64,000 nt of DNA from Mariniblastus fucicola (GTDB lineage: Bacteria; Planctomycetota; Planctomycetia; Pirellulales; Pirellulaceae), in assembly GCF_008087665.1 (NCBI RefSeq), contig NZ_CP042912.1, positions 2,976,001 through 3,040,000 of the forward strand, given 5' to 3'. Below, in pieces: positions 43,053 to 52,131 of the stretch (the first letter of the stretch is position 1; each line of letters opens with the position of its first letter). The notes beneath the pieces were generated by a model that saw only the letters and a program-made list of their open reading frames with translations, was not told where the DNA came from and ran no database searches. The position numbers and the translations under genes are program-made.

Positions 43053-44219
43053 CTAGCGAAAATTCCATCCCCCGAATCGGGGGTAAAGCCGTCTCAGGAT
43101 TCGCTTCACCAATGGCTTCATCGGAATCTGTTTCAGATGATTTCGGAACGTATATTGGCGCCGCGCGATTGCTCGGGAAAGAGGGTTAAAGTTCGCCATT
43201 CCAAACGCGACTGGTTCACTTGCATTGCAAAACTTGAATTTGTAAGCGTCGTCTCCGTAACCCAGGTCCAGTTTTCGAGCACCGAGCTCGCATGCGTGTT
43301 CTGCGGACTGCATCAGCATCTCAGTGCCTGGCGAGTACTTGTGAAAGCGCGGATCGTAAACAGGAAACCAGTAATGCAGGATATCATTCGTCAGCATACC
43401 GAAATGGGCCCCAACCAGTTCGTCACCGGCCCACAGGACGGAAAGAATGCCGCGAAAGTTCGGCTGTCGGACGCGATGAATTTCTCGAAGCAGGTCGGAA
43501 GCCCAGCGGACACCAAGAATGTCAAACGTGTTGGAGTTTGTATACCTCGTTCGCTTCAGTTCGATCAGTCGCTCCAGCAGCAGCGGATCTTCCGACTCGA
43601 ACTCGAAACGGACTTCGCCGACTTCGCGCCCAAGGCCACGCGTCTTTTGTCCCTGACGTTTGATCGTTGAACTGTTCTTCCGGGCCCACCTGCGATACGC
43701 TTCCCAGCCATCGGAAAGGTCCGCGTAGTGCGATTTGAATTCTCGAAAGTAGTACTTTGCCAAAGAGTCATTTGACGCGTCAATCGCGTGAAACTTGAAC
43801 GAATCAAGCTTGGCGGCTTTCAGCATCAGCTCCAGCGTCTGCGGATCCTGCTTGCCCATGATTCCGTGCCAGTCGTTGAGCAATCCGCCCACGGGAACCG
43901 CGTGGCCAGGAGTGTTCTCCTGAAACGGAAGGATACCAACGATGTTGCCATCGGTTTCAGCGATCGCGATTCGAACATCGTCGCGAACCCGACCGACTGC
44001 TTTGGTAAACTCAACGTCGAAGTAGGGACTATTGAAGACCGTGTTGGACCGTCGGATTCGATTCCAGTCTTCCAGAATCGCGCCGCTCAGGGACTGCGGT
44101 CTAACGATTTGAATGTTGCAAGGTTGAGTACGGACAATCGGGCGCGCGGCAACAGGAGATTCGGTCTGTGCGGCTTCAATTGATTCGGTCGTCGAATTCA
44201 TCAGGTAGCTGTTCATCAT
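43053..44219 (-). CDS. FemAB/CelD-like GNAT acyltransferase
   Basis: A 388-residue protein with the two-lobed GNAT layout of FemAB, CelD and PEP-CTERM-associated acyltransferases. Lobe one has VFNSPYFDVEFTKAVGRVRDDVRIAIAE; the acetyltransferase-6-type core (about residues 175-320) has WARKNSSTIKRQGQKTRGL and SVLWAGDELVGAHFGMLTNDILHYWFPVYD; the end has LGYGDDAYKFKFCN. Such proteins transfer acyl or amino-acid groups in exopolysaccharide or envelope synthesis. Its substrate is unknown. A terminator follows about 390 bases on. Confidence 0.8.
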   Translation of the reverse strand: MMNSYLMNSTTESIEAAQTESPVAARPIVRTQPCNIQIVRPQSLSGAILEDWNRIRRSNTVFNSPYFDVEFTKAVGRVRDDVRIAIAETDGNIVGILPFQENTPGHAVPVGGLLNDWHGIMGKQDPQTLELMLKAAKLDSFKFHAIDASNDSLAKYYFREFKSHYADLSDGWEAYRRWARKNSSTIKRQGQKTRGLGREVGEVRFEFESEDPLLLERLIELKRTRYTNSNTFDILGVRWASDLLREIHRVRQPNFRGILSVLWAGDELVGAHFGMLTNDILHYWFPVYDPRFHKYSPGTEMLMQSAEHACELGARKLDLGYGDDAYKFKFCNASEPVAFGMANFNPLSRAIARRQYTFRNHLKQIPMKPLVKRILRRLYPRFGGWNFR

Positions 44220-44438
44220 GTTGGGACGTTGGGGGATTGGCTCCGCCTGTACCCATTATGCTCAGGACGAAATTTGGGACCACAGTTATTGATCATTATC
44301 CGTTCCCAAATACGAGAATCGGGGGTCCAGCTGATTCAACCCGCACAAACGGCCAGTCCCTCGAACCTCAGTATCGGCAGGAACCGGGGATCAAAATCCA
44401 ACATGAAACAGCTCAAGGAAGCACGCCGTTGGCAGTCG

Positions 44439-45458
44439 CTAACGGGTCCCGCCAATGCCTCGTTGGGCGAGATTGTTCAGACGATGTGAGAGGCTGTTGA
44501 GAGCGTCCGAAATCATTTCGTCGTAAGTCCGCCCATCGGTCGTATCTACGCCATGTCCCGGCACCGCATCTCGTAACGACTGCAATGCAGGGTCTTCATG
44601 GTGAAACATTTCGGCGTAGACGTATTCGAGTTTACCCGTTCGTGCACAGGCTGATAAAAGTGCGCCGATCCAGCCGTCATCCGTCGTAATGCAGCCACGA
44701 GTTGTCTTTGCTGAAGCATGGAAGACACTTAGCCCATCGCTGGCTCCAATTTCTTCGATCAGGCCGATGTTTTCATCGAGGGACAGTTGGGAATCTCCGC
44801 AGTGCGCGGCGTCGACGAGCACTTGAAAGAATGGCCGTCCCAAGGCCTCGTTTGCTTTGTCGACGAGCTGCCATGCACGTCCAACGTCAGTGAAGGTCGC
44901 AAACTCGACGTCGCGCAAGAACTCGATGTTCCACGACTCAATCGACGAATCCGCGATGTTTGATTTTTCGTAAGCCTTGAGGTGGACTTTAATGATCTGT
45001 TCGACGGCCGCGTCAAAGTCGGCCCCTTCTTTTCTTTCCCCGCCCGTCATCCACGGTTCAAGCGACGTCGAGCCAACAGTTTTCAAACCGCGTTTGGCTG
45101 CTGATTCGAGGCACTCTACCAAACAGTCAACGACGGCGTTTTCGTCTGCAGGGTCCATCGGGTTGCCTGCGCCGCCGACCATCAGAATAACGTGGACTTC
45201 CATCCCCAGGCTCTCGAGACCTTTGACCATTTCGTCGTAGTCTGCATCCGCAACGCCCGGGAACATCGATACCTGAACGCAATCGATTTTGGCTTGAGTC
45301 ATATCGGCCAAACCTTGCATCCGCGAGACGACTTTTAGTTGTCCTTCGTCGTCACGCGGCATGTTGCCGTTGTCGTCAGGCACGAGGCCGTCCAGGAACT
45401 GAATGTGAGTTGGCACGACGCCAAGCTTGATGCTGCTTTTGGATTCAATTTTGGTCAT
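44439..45458 (-). CDS. TIM-barrel protein, sugar phosphate isomerase/epimerase type
   Basis: A 339-residue xylose-isomerase-like barrel. Candidate metal ligands in expected order are E134 (SLEPW), D216 (LVDAAHCGDS), H247 (VFHASAK) and E283 (YAEMFHH). The N-terminal IKLGVVPTHIQFLDG is the first strand. The family includes epimerases and isomerases of sugars and cyclitols; the reaction here is unassigned. It stands alone between the GNAT and the cyclase genes. Confidence 0.8.
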   Translation of the reverse strand: MTKIESKSSIKLGVVPTHIQFLDGLVPDDNGNMPRDDEGQLKVVSRMQGLADMTQAKIDCVQVSMFPGVADADYDEMVKGLESLGMEVHVILMVGGAGNPMDPADENAVVDCLVECLESAAKRGLKTVGSTSLEPWMTGGERKEGADFDAAVEQIIKVHLKAYEKSNIADSSIESWNIEFLRDVEFATFTDVGRAWQLVDKANEALGRPFFQVLVDAAHCGDSQLSLDENIGLIEEIGASDGLSVFHASAKTTRGCITTDDGWIGALLSACARTGKLEYVYAEMFHHEDPALQSLRDAVPGHGVDTTDGRTYDEMISDALNSLSHRLNNLAQRGIGGTR

Positions 45459-45560
45459 GAGATCTATTGTGCGGGATCTTTGGTTCCTGAAGTGTCAGCG
45501 TACCAATATAGCGTTTTTTCGAATCCGATTCAGTTGCGAGCTGATGATTCGAATGTCGAT

Positions 45561-46415
45561 TTACGAATCGTTCAGCAAAACGTGTGATACCTGGTTTCTG
45601 CCGCGTCCCTTGGCGAGGTAAAGTTGCTGGTCGGCGTGGGTTAGCAATGTCCGCGATTCGATTCCAGCGACCTTTGCAATCACGGCTCCGATCGATACCG
45701 TAAATTGGACTCCGTCGAGATCCGTGAGTTTGCTCAACGAGACTTTCTCTCGAAATGCGGAAAGCGCTTCGATGATTTCGTTTTTGTTGCCGGTCTCAAA
45801 CAGCACGCTAAACTCGTCGCCGCCCATGCGTGAAACCAGCAGGGCATCGCTGAACGAGTCGCGAAGCAATCGGCTGGTTAGTCGAATCAGCTCATCGCCG
45901 GCGAGGTGGCCGTGGCTGTCGTTGGCCAGCTTGAAGTGATCGATATCGATAATCGCCAGCGAAAGAGCACGGTGCTGATTGGCTTCCATCGCTCGCTGGA
46001 ACGCCCTTCGATTTGCCAGCCCACTCAGTGGATCGGTGGATGCTTCTTTCTCCAGGATCAGTTCGCGTTTACGCCTGTTTTCCGGTCGGTCAAAATAGAC
46101 AAACGTCCAACGGCAGCCGTCGAGCTGATATTTGACCAACTGGATTTCGAGAGACGGACGATCCTGGACCGCGGAAAGAAGTATCTTCTCTCCACGCGGA
46201 CCGTCGGCCTTGAAGTCGACGCCCGGAAAGATCGAGCTCGCCGCGACGCCGGAGAGATCCCGTTGGACGGCGGGATCTGGACACAACAATTCAATGGCTT
46301 TCAGATTGGCCAGTTGGATCCTGTTTTCGTCGTCACAAGCGATGATTGCACAGGGAGCCAGACGAAGGGCTTCGCTCTCAATTCGGTTCAGTTGCTGAGA
46401 CAATCGGCGGCTCAT
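45561..46415 (-). CDS. diguanylate cyclase with PAS-like sensor
   Basis: A 284-residue protein. Residues 15-110 form a PAS-like domain (APCAIIACDDENRIQLANLKA). The GGDEF domain runs from DPLSGLANRRAF (128) to the end, with the active-site MGGDEF at 197-202 intact. An inhibitory RxxD site five residues before GGDEF is not present, so product inhibition at that site is unlikely. No membrane segment. It should make cyclic di-GMP in response to a cytoplasmic signal. Its start is not close to any other gene. Confidence 0.93.
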   Translation of the reverse strand: MSRRLSQQLNRIESEALRLAPCAIIACDDENRIQLANLKAIELLCPDPAVQRDLSGVAASSIFPGVDFKADGPRGEKILLSAVQDRPSLEIQLVKYQLDGCRWTFVYFDRPENRRKRELILEKEASTDPLSGLANRRAFQRAMEANQHRALSLAIIDIDHFKLANDSHGHLAGDELIRLTSRLLRDSFSDALLVSRMGGDEFSVLFETGNKNEIIEALSAFREKVSLSKLTDLDGVQFTVSIGAVIAKVAGIESRTLLTHADQQLYLAKGRGRNQVSHVLLNDS

Positions 46416-46710
46416 GGCGTGAGGTTTTGACCAGGGCTAAAGACTCCATGTTAGTACGGCAGACCGCTGATTGGGACCAGAAGTGGGTAATGCGGCGAAT
46501 GGTTGGGTGTGGCTAAACAAACTGTCTCATCGAACTTTTTCCACTATTTCAATCGGCGGAAACGTTACAGACTGACATTCCGAGCGAACGAGCCGGAATC
46601 GCAGGTTTTCGTTTGAAAATATTGAAGCCTTTTAATACTTTATAGACGTCGCCAGATTCTCGATCGGCGGCTTTTTTCTTTCCCTGCCCTGCCGAGTGGC
46701 TGCCTCAAAA
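46416..46710. other. intergenic region with orphan terminator
   Basis: About 295 bases between divergently placed genes. Near the right end a hairpin with a T-run lies on the plus strand, just upstream of the TPR gene (listed separately). No gene seen. Confidence 0.5.
46648..46677 (+). terminator. hairpin with T-run upstream of the TPR gene
   Basis: GTCGCC (46648-46653), a 12-base loop, GGCGGC (46666-46671), then six T. It has terminator form but no plus-strand gene precedes it, so it may end a small RNA or act as a leader attenuator of the TPR gene, whose start is 34 bases on. The stem of six pairs is weak. Confidence 0.45.
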
Positions 46711-48144
46711 ATGCTTTCTCATAACTTCAAATACGCCAGTCTGCTGGCTTGCCTGATCCTTTTTGTCTTCAGCACCGTCGTAGGTGCTCAGGAAGTCGGC
46801 GACCGCGTCTGCGTGACCGCCAATTTCCCCACCAAGATCAAAGAAAAGAAAGTTGGCGAAGTTTTCGAAGGCAGTATCCACACGATTATCGCCACCAGCG
46901 GTAGCAAGTGGTGTGCACTTGAGGGCGTCAACGGTTGGTTGCCGCTGGAGTACGTCATGAACCTGGGCGATGCGGAAGATTACTATTCCGAACGCATCAA
47001 AGGCAACGAGAAAGATTACGCTGCTTACGCTCACCGCGGGATGATCCATCGCGAGAATGAAAAGCTTCAGGAAGCACTGCGAGACATCAACAATTCGCTG
47101 CGAATCAATAACGAGAACGCAGCAAGCTGGTCGAATCGCGGAGTGGTCAACAATGAGTTGGGCAATCGCCAGCAAGCGGTTAACGACATCGCTGTCGCGA
47201 TACGTTTGAACAAAAATTCTGCTCGGGCTTACTACAACCTCGGCAACGTGCTCTATGCCGCTGGTGCTCATGACGAAGCCATCAAAAACTATGACAAAGC
47301 CATTGAACTTCGTCCGGCAGAAGCCTGGTTTTACATTAACCGGGCCAGCGCGAAACACGATGCTGGCTACACCGACGATGCTCGAAAAGACTACGCAAAA
47401 TCGATCGAGATCAACAAGCGTATTTCAGACAGCCATATCGGGATGAGCAACATTTACCTTTCGGAAAACGACTTGGACAAGGCGCTCGAATCTGCAGAAC
47501 GTGCTGTCGATATTCAGCCAAAAAATGCTGTATCGCTCAATCACCGTGGTTGGGTTTTGTACAAGCTGGGCAAAGTCGAAGAGGCGATGTTCGATCTCAA
47601 CCGTGCGATCAATTACGCGCCGCGTTTGCAGTTGGCGTACAACAATCGAGCTGTCTGCAATGTTGCGTTGGGCAAACTTGATGAAGCGATTGAAGATTAC
47701 GATCGGTGCATTGAGCTTTCTGGCGGCGAAGGCACGCCAACGACTCTGAGCAACCGTGCGGTCGCGTTTGAGGCGAAGATGGAATACAAGAAAGCGATGG
47801 CGGACTTTGAGAAGGCCCTCGAACTGGGCGACTCGGTTCCGGAAGTGCTCAACGGTTTGGCGTGGTTCCTCGCAGTATGCCCGGAAGAAGACTTCCGCGA
47901 TGGCAAGAAAGCGGTCGAGTACGCGAAGAAGGCTGTCGGAATCAGCGGAGATAAAGATTGGAACTTCATCGATACGTTGGCTGCAGCGTTGGCCGAAAAT
48001 GGAGATTTCGAAGCTGCAGTTGAGAGTCAGAAAAAGGCCGTAGAGTTGGCTCCGGAAGATGAAAAGTCTGGCTATCAGGCGCGACTCGAGCTTTATCAAT
48101 CCAAGAAGCCTTATCGCAGCAACGTTGGTAAGAGCGCCGAGTGA
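46711..48144 (+). CDS. exported tetratricopeptide-repeat protein
   Basis: About 477 residues from the ATG at 46711 (a GTG at 46696 is possible). A signal peptide ([17 protein letters not shown]) precedes an SH3-like segment (residues 25-75) and then about ten TPR units (for example [22 protein letters not shown] and [20 protein letters not shown]-type repeats of 34 residues). These are protein-interaction scaffolds, here periplasmic. The C-terminal end is polar. Possible leader hairpin just upstream. Confidence 0.85.
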   Translation: MLSHNFKYASLLACLILFVFSTVVGAQEVGDRVCVTANFPTKIKEKKVGEVFEGSIHTIIATSGSKWCALEGVNGWLPLEYVMNLGDAEDYYSERIKGNEKDYAAYAHRGMIHRENEKLQEALRDINNSLRINNENAASWSNRGVVNNELGNRQQAVNDIAVAIRLNKNSARAYYNLGNVLYAAGAHDEAIKNYDKAIELRPAEAWFYINRASAKHDAGYTDDARKDYAKSIEINKRISDSHIGMSNIYLSENDLDKALESAERAVDIQPKNAVSLNHRGWVLYKLGKVEEAMFDLNRAINYAPRLQLAYNNRAVCNVALGKLDEAIEDYDRCIELSGGEGTPTTLSNRAVAFEAKMEYKKAMADFEKALELGDSVPEVLNGLAWFLAVCPEEDFRDGKKAVEYAKKAVGISGDKDWNFIDTLAAALAENGDFEAAVESQKKAVELAPEDEKSGYQARLELYQSKKPYRSNVGKSAE

Positions 48145-48243
48145 TCTGCCCGATTCACCTTCTTGATCGTGATCGTTGCGATGATGATCGAATTACAGTT
48201 TTGTCGACGTTGTCCATCCGCCTGACGAAAGGATGCTTCAGGT

Positions 48244-48810
48244 ATGCCCGAGGATTTTTCCGGTTTTGAGAATGTCTGGTTGAGATCCAGCTTTGAGGCT
48301 CATTGTCTGACGGGTAGCTATTCCAGGAACACACGTCGATTCGAGAATCAGGTCGGCCTATTGGTCGACACGCTTAACGATTGCGATTACGACCTACTGG
48401 GCAGGCAGCCTAAGATCCCAAGACTGATGGGCATGCGGCACGCAAGTCGCGAATGGACTGTGTTCATGGTCGTGGAGCACCTCTGCTTGCACACAGATTA
48501 TCTTTTCCGAGCGATGCAGGCGCTGTTGATCGGAGACGAGACGCGCGCATTGGTCCCAAACTATCGATATCTTGTGCCCGAAGATGTGGGCGCAGACTGT
48601 ATTGACCGGTTTCAGGATTCGGCTTGGCAATACATCGGATTTGCGAACAATCTCGCGGAGTCGGGACGTTACAAAGAATCGACCGGTTCCATTCGGCACG
48701 ACCTGTTCGGCAGGCTTGGTCTGAAACGACTTCACGCGTTGTCGAGCTTTCATATAAAGATCCATCGACGCCAGGTTCAGAAAGTTCTGGCAACCGAGGG
48801 CGTGGTCTAG
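48244..48810 (+). CDS. DinB-like four-helix protein
   Basis: A 188-residue protein, probably of the DinB/YfiT metal-binding helical-bundle superfamily. REWTVFMVVEHLCLH (middle) and ALSSFHIKIHRRQVQKVL (end) place histidines like the metal ligands of that fold. Function of many such proteins is thiol- or mycothiol-dependent transfer, but nothing here shows the substrate. It stands 100 bases after the TPR gene and converges on the hydroxyproline oxidase. Confidence 0.6.
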   Translation: MPEDFSGFENVWLRSSFEAHCLTGSYSRNTRRFENQVGLLVDTLNDCDYDLLGRQPKIPRLMGMRHASREWTVFMVVEHLCLHTDYLFRAMQALLIGDETRALVPNYRYLVPEDVGADCIDRFQDSAWQYIGFANNLAESGRYKESTGSIRHDLFGRLGLKRLHALSSFHIKIHRRQVQKVLATEGVV

Positions 48811-48892
48811 CCCTTGTTGGGCACGCAGAATCATGCCAACGGGAAACGTGAAACCAGTGACTCACAAGCACCTTCGTATCGCGTGGCAGAGG

Positions 48893-50146
48893 CTAAAACC
48901 TTGATGGGCTGTAAGGAGTCGCATCGATATGAGTCGGTTGCTGAGTTACGATTTCTGCGATCAGTCGTCCCGTCCCCGGTGCAAGGCTCAGTCCCAGCAT
49001 GTTGTGGCCGGTCGCCAGAAAAGCGTTTCTCAAGTTCGGAACGTGTCCGATAATTGGTAACGAATCCCAGGTCATTGGTCGCCATCCGTACCATTTCGAA
49101 CGAACTTCTCCATCCACAGAAGCGACCAAATAGGGCCTGGCGGAATCGCGAAGCTGCTGAATCCGGTAATCAGGAATTGTCGAATCATAACCAGAAAATT
49201 CCATCATCGAACCAAGTCGAAATCCATCGTCAAACGGTGACACGCCGACTTTGTGTTCGGGAAAAAGAATCGGATGCCGAGGCGAATGCTCGGGACGATC
49301 CATCGTGACCGAATAGCCTTTTCCTGGCTGAACCGGGATGGAGCAACCCAGCTCTTTTTCCCAATTGGCAGCCCAAGCGCCGAAAGCAAACACAAAATGT
49401 TCGCTCTCGAATTCACCCGTCGACGTTTCGATCGCGACAACGCGGCCAGCCTGTTTGCGAACGGAGCGAAGCTCACAGTTTTCCACAAACGTAATGTTCC
49501 GCTCTTTCAAATGCTTAATCCAGGACACGTTGAGCTTGTCCGGACGAACAGATGTATCACCGGGATAGAGGAACGCGCCTGCCAATCCCGGTTTCAGTCC
49601 AGCATCGAATTCTGGAAGATCGGCTCCTTCGATTCGCGTCGCCGGAATCCCAAAATGACGGGTCACAAGGTCATCTGTTTTCGCAAACGAATCCATGCCG
49701 CGCTGAGTTTGAAGCACGTACAGCAAGCCGTCTTCTTTCCATTCGCAATCGAAGGGATGTTTGCTCACCAGTTCGCGATACTCCTTCATCGACGCTTCGA
49801 GGATCGCTTGCAACGGCTTACCCGCGGCCAACATTTGACGATGCGTGCATCGTTTGGCGAACTGCATCAGCCACTTGTATAGTGCCAGATTCAGCGTAGG
49901 TTTTACGCGAAAGGGAGCCTTCGGATTGAACAGCGACCCAAGTGCCGCTTTGAACGCTCCGGGTTCGGTCAACGGTAAGGCATGGCTGGGACATATGTAG
50001 CCGCAATTCGATTGCGAACACGCAGACGCGGCTTGGCCTCGATCGATAATCGTCACCTTCAGTCCCGCGTCGGCCAGATAGTGAGCACACGCGATGCCGA
50101 CGATTCCGGCTCCGATGATGGTGACCGAAGAAGTTTTATCCGTCAT
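48893..50146 (-). CDS. FAD-dependent D-amino acid dehydrogenase, probably D-hydroxyproline oxidase
   Basis: A 417-residue DadA-type flavoprotein. The FAD site is TIIGAGIVGIACAHYLADAG (GAGIVG about 12-17) with IIDRG as the acidic strand end. GWRPMTWDSLPIIGHVP and ATGHNMLGLSLAPGTG near the C-terminus fit D-amino acid dehydrogenases. It overlaps the epimerase gene as ATGA (50143-50146). With the epimerase and deaminase beside it, the best substrate is cis-4-hydroxy-D-proline, giving pyrroline-4-hydroxy-2-carboxylate; this is inference from context. Confidence 0.8.
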   Translation of the reverse strand: MTDKTSSVTIIGAGIVGIACAHYLADAGLKVTIIDRGQAASACSQSNCGYICPSHALPLTEPGAFKAALGSLFNPKAPFRVKPTLNLALYKWLMQFAKRCTHRQMLAAGKPLQAILEASMKEYRELVSKHPFDCEWKEDGLLYVLQTQRGMDSFAKTDDLVTRHFGIPATRIEGADLPEFDAGLKPGLAGAFLYPGDTSVRPDKLNVSWIKHLKERNITFVENCELRSVRKQAGRVVAIETSTGEFESEHFVFAFGAWAANWEKELGCSIPVQPGKGYSVTMDRPEHSPRHPILFPEHKVGVSPFDDGFRLGSMMEFSGYDSTIPDYRIQQLRDSARPYLVASVDGEVRSKWYGWRPMTWDSLPIIGHVPNLRNAFLATGHNMLGLSLAPGTGRLIAEIVTQQPTHIDATPYSPSRF

Positions 50147-51105
50147 GCCGGCGAACTGCTTTCTGTGACAATGCCTTGAGCGAGGGGATCGCCAGGCTGG
50201 CCGATCAATTTTGTTTCGCCAATGATGAATGCGTTGCCAGTAATTCTCGCAATGATCATGGCAGGTTCCCCAACGGATTCAGCCTTCCAGTACTCCGCTG
50301 TGAATTGTCCGCCGCCAATACTTTCCTGCACGAAGGTGGCTCCCGGTTCCAGCTTTCCATCCTCGGCCAGACAGGCCAGCTTGGCACTGGTTCCCGTCCC
50401 GCAAGGCGAACGGTCGTAGACGCCTCCCGGGCAGAGTACAAAATTTCGACAGTCGACGTTTGGCGAAACCACGTCCTCCGAGAACTCGACGTGATCAATC
50501 GCGGCACCATCGGAGCCCGTGTGCCCTTGCTGCGCCAGCGACTCCATAATCTTTTTTGAGAGATACACCAACGCTTCGATGTTGTCCGTTTCCAACGGCA
50601 GCGGCGACGGGTGAACCAGAAAGAACCAGTTTCCGCCCCACGCAATCTCGCCCGAAATCATGCCGATGTTCTCGACTTCGACCATCACGTTGCTCTTATG
50701 ACGATAGCTCGGAACGTTCTCGATCGTAGCCCGATTTGGGCTGATCAAGTCAACGGTAACGACGCCAACCGGTGTTTCAATTTGATGCGTGCCCAAACCG
50801 ATCCGCCCCAAGTGATGCAACGTTACAGCCAGTCCGATCGTGCCATGGCCGCACATCCCGAGGTAACCAGCGTTGTTGAAAAAGATGACTCCAGCGGCGC
50901 AGTCAGGATCTTCTGGCTTGCAAATCAAAGCTCCAACGACGGCGTCAAAAGCACGCGGTTCGTTGATCGCGAATTGACGATATTCATCTGCGTTTTCGCG
51001 GAAACGCGCCACTCGATCGCTCAATGGGCCAGTTCCAAGATCGGGACCGCCTTCGATAATGACTCGCGTTGGTTCCCCTTCGGTGTGTGAATCGATGACT
51101 TGCAC
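50143..51105 (-). CDS. proline racemase family protein, probably 4-hydroxyproline 2-epimerase
   Basis: About 320 residues with a GTG start at 51105 (TAGGAG upstream). The family needs two cysteines; the first lies in GMCGHGT and the second in SPCGTGTSA, where Cys rather than Thr marks true racemases and epimerases and not dehydratases. The start VQVIDSHTEGEPTRV is classic. It interconverts trans-4-hydroxy-L-proline and cis-4-hydroxy-D-proline. It begins 10 bases after the deaminase gene and is translationally coupled to the oxidase gene. Confidence 0.87.
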   Translation of the reverse strand: MQVIDSHTEGEPTRVIIEGGPDLGTGPLSDRVARFRENADEYRQFAINEPRAFDAVVGALICKPEDPDCAAGVIFFNNAGYLGMCGHGTIGLAVTLHHLGRIGLGTHQIETPVGVVTVDLISPNRATIENVPSYRHKSNVMVEVENIGMISGEIAWGGNWFFLVHPSPLPLETDNIEALVYLSKKIMESLAQQGHTGSDGAAIDHVEFSEDVVSPNVDCRNFVLCPGGVYDRSPCGTGTSAKLACLAEDGKLEPGATFVQESIGGGQFTAEYWKAESVGEPAMIIARITGNAFIIGETKLIGQPGDPLAQGIVTESSSPA

Positions 51106-51115
51106 AATCAGGCTC

Positions 51116-52081
51116 CTACGCCGAAAAATCTTTGCCGGGCCAACGACTCCACCAGGCTTGAAACTGTTCAAGTTGCTTCTTCGCGTACCGAGCCTGGCTG
51201 GGTGAGAGAACGTCGGTTTTGTTGATCTGGAATTCGTAGTCTGAATCGCCAAGCAGGAATAGCAAGTACTTGTAGTACAACACCAGGTCCGGGCCTTCAT
51301 CGAACTTCGACAGCACGGTCAGAGCATTGGACAACTCCAGCGCGAACCGATCGGCTTCCGGATCGCCCTGGCTGGCGGCGACGCAAAGAGCAACGTATTT
51401 CAAGACTTCCACAGGAAGACAGTTTCCGATTCCTGTGATCGCGCCAACGGCTCCGCAGCGGACAAAGCCGTGGTAAACCTGAGTGTCGACGCCTGCCATC
51501 AACAACACGTCATCGTCAGTGTGCGTGATCTGCTCGGCCGCGTACGAAAGCGATTCCGCGCCGCCGAACTCTTTGAATCCGATCAAGCTTGGGAACTCGC
51601 GACGCAGTTCGAAAAACAGATCCGCTTTCGTTTCGAAACCGTAGTAGGGACTGTTGTAGATGACGGCGGGCAGATCAGGGGCCGCAGCCAGGATCGCAGA
51701 AAAGTGATCCCGTTGAGCGGCCGGAGACTTTCCGCGCGAGAGCACTCGTGGGATGACCATCAAGCCAGCGGCTCCGACGGAGGCCGCGTGAGCAGCGTGT
51801 TCGACAGCGATCTGTGTGTTCTGTGCGCCCGTTCCAACGACAACGGGAATTTTTGCTTCGGCAAGTTTCGCCACGCCTTCCTGACGTTGCTGGTCCGTTA
51901 GTAGCGGCCAATCGCCCATCGAGCCACAGTAGACAACGCCAGTCATACCGGCGTCCATCATCTGCGTGCCTTTTTTGACAAGGGCTTCAAAATTAATGCT
52001 GCGGTCTTCGCGACAGGGAGTCATCAAAGCCGGAATGCAGCCTTGAAAAATAGAAGAATCGATTGCCACTTGGTTTTCCAA
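51116..52081 (-). CDS. DapA-like protein, probably pyrroline-4-hydroxy-2-carboxylate deaminase
   Basis: A 321-residue member of the dihydrodipicolinate synthase / N-acetylneuraminate lyase family. The Schiff-base lysine is in LIGFKEFGG, the YNSPYYG tyrosine motif precedes it and VYCGSMGDWPLLT replaces the usual GTTGE. In hydroxyproline degraders this protein deaminates pyrroline-4-hydroxy-2-carboxylate to 2-oxoglutarate semialdehyde. The last enzyme, 2-oxoglutarate semialdehyde dehydrogenase, is not in the window. Order here: deaminase, epimerase, oxidase. Confidence 0.83.
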   Translation of the reverse strand: MENQVAIDSSIFQGCIPALMTPCREDRSINFEALVKKGTQMMDAGMTGVVYCGSMGDWPLLTDQQRQEGVAKLAEAKIPVVVGTGAQNTQIAVEHAAHAASVGAAGLMVIPRVLSRGKSPAAQRDHFSAILAAAPDLPAVIYNSPYYGFETKADLFFELRREFPSLIGFKEFGGAESLSYAAEQITHTDDDVLLMAGVDTQVYHGFVRCGAVGAITGIGNCLPVEVLKYVALCVAASQGDPEADRFALELSNALTVLSKFDEGPDLVLYYKYLLFLLGDSDYEFQINKTDVLSPSQARYAKKQLEQFQAWWSRWPGKDFSA

Positions 52082-52131
52082 TGAGTGAATGTTCCGGTGT
52101 TCCTGGTCAGTCCCACCAATCTACACCGACT

